Shown here: positions 59,004-64,000 of the stretch, piece by piece
Layout of the letters: each line of letters begins with the position of its first letter
Position numbering within the stretch: the first letter of the stretch is position 1
Assembly: GCF_047511655.1 (NCBI RefSeq)
Contig: NC_133389.1
Coordinates: 39,849,295 to 39,913,294 of the forward strand
DNA: 64,000 nucleotides
Source of the DNA: Castor canadensis
Lineage: Eukaryota; Chordata; Mammalia; Rodentia; Castoridae
Direction of reading: 5' to 3'
Position numbers and translations under genes: made by a program
The notes under the pieces: generated by a model
Database searches by the model: none
What the model was told of the DNA's origin: nothing
What the model saw: the letters and a program-made list of their open reading frames with translations, nothing else

Positions 59004-59177
59004 CTCTAATCTTAAGAGTACTAGATTTTGTACAAAAATGTGGAAAATAGACAAAAGCACAAGAGACATTACCTATAACCTCACTACCAGAGGCAACCAG
59101 TATAGCACCTTCAGTTTGTATAGTTCTAGTTTTGAAATAAATACCTGTTTTACATGAGATATTGTACACATCTTCTA

Positions 59178-59277
59178 TTTTTTTTTTTTTTGGCAGTGCT
59201 GGGGTTTGAACTCAGGGCCTTATGCTTACTAGGCAGATGCTCTATCACTTGAGTCACTGCACCAGCCCCATGTCTTG
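59178..59277 (-). mobile_element. ID-like SINE with A tail
   Basis: T run, then 'ggcagtgctggggtttgaactcagggccttatgcttactaggcagatgctctatcacttgagtcactgcaccagcccc', inverted. Confidence 0.9.
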
Positions 59278-59627
59278 TAATATTATTAATAATTTATCAT
59301 GAATGCCTTCATTTCTTTTAACATTAACCACCATGTTTTAACAGCTCGTAATACTGTGTACATTCATGATGGTTTCTGAAGTATATTTATTTCTTGGTAG
59401 AAACGTCAAAGTCAAAGGCAATAAATGCTTAAGGCTTCTGGTGTTAATTGCCAGAGATATTCCCACCAACAGCAGGAGAGTCCCAATTTCCCTGAAACTT
59501 TATTAATTTTATGAGAAAAACACACACAATCTCAACTCTTGCTTTAATACACATTTTGACTTGTGAGACTGAACATCCATAAATTACCTATTGGCACTTC
59601 TTTTGTGATTTGCTTATTTAAATATAG

Positions 59628-59707
59628 GTTCTTCTTTTTTTTTTTTTCAGTACTGGGGATTGAACCTATGTTCTCAAACAAGCTTGAGCTACACTCCCAA
59701 CCCATAT
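59628..59707 (-). mobile_element. ID-type SINE
   Basis: T run, then 'cagtactggggattgaacctatgttctcaaacaagcttgagctacactcccaaccc', inverted, with a small internal deletion. Confidence 0.8.
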
Positions 59708-59754
59708 ATGAGTTTTTCTGTTCAGACTTTTTCACAGGGAGACAGTGTGAAGTG

Positions 59755-59912
59755 GCTCCAAAGTAGAGTTCTGAGTTCAAACTGACTTTACCACCTTTTA
59801 GCTATGACCTTTAGCCTTGTTTCCTCATTCAGAAAATATGAACTGTAGTTAGAAATAACTAATGCACATATTCAAAGCCCTTCATAAATACTTATTACAT
59901 TTCTTACTGGTC
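59755..59912 (+). mobile_element. MIR element
   Basis: 'gttctgagttcaaactgactttaccaccttttagctatgacctttagccttgtttcctcattcagaaaatatgaac...cttcataaatacttatta' follows the MIR consensus from core to 3' end. Confidence 0.65.
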
Positions 59913-61115
59913 TATAAAAGAGCTCTAAGTATTTCCCTTTTGCTAACTACCAACTCCTATTTAATAAACTACCATTTCTAGTTTATTTTCCTGTGGAAAA
60001 CATGCCAAGTAGCTTTTACCAAGTATTTCATTACCTTTTACCATATTTTCCTTTTTCATACTCTCACCATTTAGGTCTCCTGCCATTCTTAGTGGTTAAC
60101 ACAAGTCCACATATGACTGTCCAACAGGAACATTTCTCTTTGCTTTTTATCTTCATAAAAATTATTTTTCTATGCACAGTATTCTACACTTCCAGATTTA
60201 GTTTTGGTAAGATGTTATTCCTCCACACTGCCTTGTGTTTAGAATGATGCGTCTGTTTCTGATTAACCTTCCATTTGTATAACATTCTATTAAGTAAAAT
60301 TCCTATCAACATAATTTGTTAAACCGGTCTCTTACTGATTGATAGTTTCCAATCTTTTGCTATTTTAAACAATGCTATAAGGAATAACCATATACATTCT
60401 AAATAAGATTGAACCTGTAAAAATTGCTTTATATGATATTCCCCCCCTTCCCTTATTCTTTCCACCTTGCACCACCTGCTAACCTTTCTGCTGAGCTCCT
60501 CAGGAGTCTTGACCGTGATTATTACTTCCTGTATCACTTCCCTTTAGCCTTGTCTTTAACAAAATTTGCAAAAGATATTGTGAAATACTGCTGATATAAA
60601 ACAAAATTGAACGTGTGTCAGGTGCCTGGAGATTAAGTTACACAACTAGCAACTGCTGTTTCTGAGCCCCAAGCCAGGGGAGTACTGGGAACTGTGAGGA
60701 CACTGCCTCAGACATGATGCTATGGCAGTTTCTGACCCAGAGCTGTGGGAGTCAGGAGCAATGTGACAGCAGCTCTGAAAATGTCGGAAGAACCAAAGGA
60801 AACCTTATGAACTCTTTATAGTCTTACTATCTAAGCTAAGCTTTCTGCCACCACTTCTATGGAAGCTCTAGCTTAGCCTATAGACCAGGCAGAGAAACCA
60901 CTTATTAGCCCTTTTCCTTAGTCACATCAATCAAGACAAATCTCACTGTGCTGTGGTCCAAGAGTTCTAGTTTTTATTTACACAAACTTCTCTATTGACT
61001 TATATTTTGCTGTAGGTACTGCTTCAGTTTGGCTAAAGCCATGCTTCTTACAGACATGACCCCACTTCAGAATGAACTCAGCAGGAAATGTTTCACACTC
61101 TCTTCCTGGCCTTTA
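59913..61115. other. 3' flank of ZNF397, unassigned
   Basis: No gene seen. Minus-strand AATAAA at 60973-60978 is a possible distal ZNF397 polyadenylation signal. 60260-60430 has faint L1-like text. Confidence 0.35.
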
Positions 61116-61119
61116 TGTT

Positions 61120-61390
61120 ATTCCTCTACTGGCCTACCTCCCTGGTAAACTCCTATTCATCCTTCAGGTCATTTCTCCCCATTTCCCTATGTGAGTCCTT
61201 AGATAAGGAAATGGGGAAAGTGCTCAAGGAACACCCTTAAAGTCATATAGCACTGACCATACTATAAGTTCATTACCTGATTGGCAATGTCCATTAGGCA
61301 GTAGAAATTAGGCCTTGTTTTCTACTGTATCCCTAGACAGCTGGTACAAAGCAGGTTATTAAAAAAATAACTGTTGGATGGATTGTGTTC
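61120..61390 (+). mobile_element. L2 3' fragment
   Basis: 'ctactggcctacctccctggtaaactcctattcatccttcaggtca' and, near the end, 'taggccttgttttctactgtatccctagacagctggtacaaagcagg' match the L2 3' region in order. Confidence 0.6.
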
Positions 61391-61878
61391 TTTCTTAACT
61401 ATCTAATTTCTGGCCTCCCTCAGGCTCAACAAAATTGATGAAACTGTTTCCCCAATTTTCTTGTTGCCATACTGTTCTAAAACAGGTCAGTGAAATTTTT
61501 TAAGTTCCACCTTATCTTCCAAACCTGACAAATTTGACAATCAAAGGCAGTGACAGAGCCTGGAGCTCTATGACCTTTAGACATTCTCAAAGAAAATGAA
61601 GCTTTAATGTTACATTCCTGTTTTTCATATTTCCTGAGTATTCCTCGCAGTAAGAAAAAAGCTGGGAGTAGAGTCTCTCAACTTGTTTTGATTAGTCAGA
61701 AAAGTCTTCGAGGGATGATTTGGACTAGCATTTGTTAGTGCTGCACAAAGCAAGTTAAACAGGCTCAAAACCTAGTAATTTACAAGCCTTTATGGAATCT
61801 TGTTCCACAGTCAACCCTTTCGACTAATAGAGAGAAAAATGTGACTTAAATATTTACAATGATCTTTATATTCACAAG

Positions 61879-62930
61879 TTATTTTACACTGTGGACTCTC
61901 TGATGGCGCATAAGAACTGATCTGTGCCTGAAAGCCTTCCCACATTCATTACATATATAAGCTTCGTCCCCAGAATGGATTCTCTGATGCTGAACAAGGG
62001 CTGAGCTCCTTTTGAAGGTTTTGCCACATTCATTACACTGATAAGGTTCCTCTCCACTGTGAATTCTCTGATGTCTGATGAGATTTGAGCTCAGGCTGAA
62101 GGCTTTTCCACATTCATTACATTCATAGGGTTTCTCTCCACTGTGTATTCTCTGATGTGTAATAAGCTCTGAACTCTGCCTAAATGCTTTCCCACATTCA
62201 TTACATTCATAAGGTCTCTCTCCTGTATGAATTCGCTGATGTCTAATAAGCTTTGAGCTCTGGCTAAAGGTTTTCCCACACTCATTACACTCATAGGGTT
62301 TCTCACCAGTGTGAATTCTTTGATGTATAATGAGATATGAACTTTGACTAAATGCTTTGCCACACTCATTACATTTACAAGCTTTCTCGCCTGTATGAAT
62401 TTTCTTATGTCTAATGAGAGCTGAGCTCTGATTGAAGGCTTTTCCACATTCACTACATTCATAAGCTTTCTCGCCGCTATGAATTCTCTGATGAATAATA
62501 AGATACGATCTCAAACTAAAGGCCTTCCCACACTGGTTACACTTATAGGGCTTTTCTCCAGTATGGATTCTCTGATGTTGAGTTAGAGAGGAATGCTGCT
62601 TGAAGCTGTGCCCACATACATCACATCTATAAGGTCTCTCTTGTGTAGGAATTTTCTGACATGTTACAGAGTTTGTACTTAGAATCAAGCATCTTTGAGG
62701 TTCATCAAAATGGTCTCTCTCTCCTAAAGATTTGTGTGAGATGATCACTTTACTAAAACTGCCCCCATGAGGATGGGATCTTCTTGATTTCTCCCCTGTA
62801 GCACTTCCTTGCTGCCACTCTAAATTGCTTTCATGTTCACTAATTCCTCTAAATGAAGGTTCCTGAGACAGTTCCTGAGATTTTTCTTCTGCAATGTCCT
62901 CCTTTGTTGTTGTTTCATTGTTTTCGCAAT
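61879..62930 (-). CDS. ZNF397: ZNF397, terminal coding exon (9 zinc fingers)
   Basis: Last exon of a SCAN-zinc-finger transcription factor. The acceptor 'ttaccatttcag' precedes 62930. The first full codons after the split GAT Asp are [16 protein letters not shown], a distinctive match to ZNF397 as remembered. About 110 residues of linker ('[12 protein letters not shown]') lead to nine C2H2 fingers, all with standard spacing and mostly TGEKP/SGEKP linkers, ending 'RHQRVHSVK' and TAA at 61879-61881. The exon is 1052 nt and fully open, so I consider it functional. The SCAN domain (dimerisation with other SCAN proteins) would be encoded by exons beyond the right edge. The phase-1 acceptor matches that of ZNF271, in keeping with shared ancestry. 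Finger 4 starts '[10 protein letters not shown]', a small oddity. An apparent start at 62949 lies in the intron and is not used. Confidence 0.93.
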
Positions 62931-63159
62931 CTGAAATGGTAAACAGCAAAAAAGAAATAAATCAGATTTTACACTTCTCCAGTAACTCTCAATATTCACT
63001 TTTTTTTTTGTTTTAAAAGACTGTGTCTTGTTGGTATGTTGTTCTGGGTTTAAGGAATCCACTTGCCTCAGCCTCCCAGATCTGAGCTACTATCTACAAA
63101 GATGTCACTATCCCTGTGTATTTTTCCTCAAATGGCCAAAAATAGGGGTCTCACCTCTT
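62931..63159 (-). other. ZNF397: ZNF397 intron, proximal part
   Basis: Sequence upstream of the acceptor with a polypyrimidine stretch ('ttatttcttttttgctgtttaccatttcag' on the minus strand). A partial SINE-like piece lies at 63000-63085. No SCAN exon is visible before the window ends. Confidence 0.55.
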
Positions 63160-63920
63160 TTCTAATGTTAAAGCCTAGACTGACCCCTGCTCATCAGCAT
63201 TTAAATAAGCTCAACTCTCTCTCACTTTTTAGAAATCAAGCTCTGTATCTTGTCAAGTAATCTCACTCACTCCCATTCACAATAAAGTTTTTTGAGTTAT
63301 CTTTACTATACCCTTTCTGCAATCTGGTTTCTACCTTACCACCTCCCACCCCCAATCCCTCTACTTCCATTGATGCTAATCTCCAAGGTCACCAACAATT
63401 TAAGTGCATAATCCAATGAGTAATTTCTACATCTAAGTTAGCTCTCTGTAGCACTGACACTGAGGATCACTTTTAGAGACACTCCCATTCAGCCACATTG
63501 ACCTAATTTCTATGGTTATTCCTTCTTAGATTCTAGGGCTTGTTAACTCTTCTTCCAGATTCTGTTCTGAGCACTCAGGTATCCTCATTTTATAATCTCT
63601 CTACTCCCCAGGTTTTGCTTACTACTTATATTTAAGCTCGTGACTCTCCAGGGCCCAATTATATCCTAATTCTATTAAACTCTAGATTTTCATATATAAT
63701 TGAGTATTTTACTTGTGAATATTTCAAAAGCACCACAATGCTCCAAGCTAAACACATCACTAGATGTATTTGTTTTTTCTTGGTTTCCCTTTTACATGAC
63801 TAGCACCACCATTACCCAAGATGTTCAAGACTGAAACTGTAATATTACCTTCAACTCTTCCCTCACGCTCTGCTTTTAACAATGACCATACACTGCAATG
63901 TACTCTCAATGCTGAGGAAT
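63160..63920 (+). mobile_element. L2 internal fragment within ZNF397 intron
   Basis: 'ctccaaggtcaccaacaatttaagtgcataatccaatgag', 'ttagctctctgtagcactgacactgaggatcac', 'gtattttacttgtgaatatttcaaaagcacc' and 'actagcaccaccattacccaagatgttcaagactgaaac...ttaccttcaactcttccctcac' run in L2 order over 700 bases. Confidence 0.55.
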
Positions 63921-64000
63921 AGGATTCAGCTTTGATTTTCCCTAAGTCCCTCTACCATAAAACATGTTGATTTATTTACTGTGGCCACTTGGATTACAAG

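Overview
This is nuclear DNA from a placental mammal, almost certainly a rodent. It has spliced C2H2 zinc-finger genes with GT/AG introns, CpG-island promoters, and about half of the length is interspersed repeats: L1, L2, MIR, ERV LTRs, Tigger and hAT remnants, and many short SINEs. The commonest SINE is a tRNA-like element of the ID type, alone or fused behind a 7SL/B1-like half. That mix and the young L1 suggest a squirrel-related or castorimorph rodent. Beaver is my best guess, but that is an inference.

The locus is the ZNF397 / ZSCAN30 / ZNF271 cluster (human 18q12), seen in reverse orientation. Genes, left to right: ZNF271 on the minus strand (stop at 10749, start codon at 32492, probable first exon in a CpG island near 33.2-33.5 kb); a broken ZSCAN30 last exon on the plus strand (55290-56132); and the last coding exon of ZNF397 on the minus strand (61879-62930), whose SCAN exons lie beyond the right edge. 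ZSCAN30 and ZNF397 converge, as I recall for human. ZNF271 has an open two-exon reading frame of 659 codons, while ZSCAN30 carries several frameshifts and stops. As I remember the human annotation, the situation is reversed there (ZNF271P pseudogene, ZSCAN30 coding).

Region by region: 0-10.5 kb is intergenic, with old L1 and L2, a MaLR LTR, MER5, a 5S rRNA retropseudogene, an MLT2 LTR and a Tigger transposon. 10.5-33.5 kb is the ZNF271 transcription unit. Its 19.8 kb intron holds a HNRNPA3 processed pseudogene nested in an older L1, and a full-length L1 (19654-26774) with a perfect 16 bp target-site duplication, lying sense to the gene. 33.5-42 kb holds a pyrimidine tract, old L1, a twin-primed inverted L1 (36380-37923) with a 15 bp duplication, and a second CpG island at 41.6-42.0 kb. 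42-52.6 kb has MIR, an LTR-like block, a decayed gammaretrovirus-like provirus (44.7-48.4 kb), an L1 tail and a large 5'-truncated L1. 52.6-64 kb holds SINEs, another L1 tail, the ZSCAN30 remnant, MIR and L2 fragments, and ZNF397.

I found no bacterial-style system, CRISPR array or unknown gene family. The most interesting content is the reciprocal fate of paralogous zinc-finger genes and the readable order of nested retroposon insertions.
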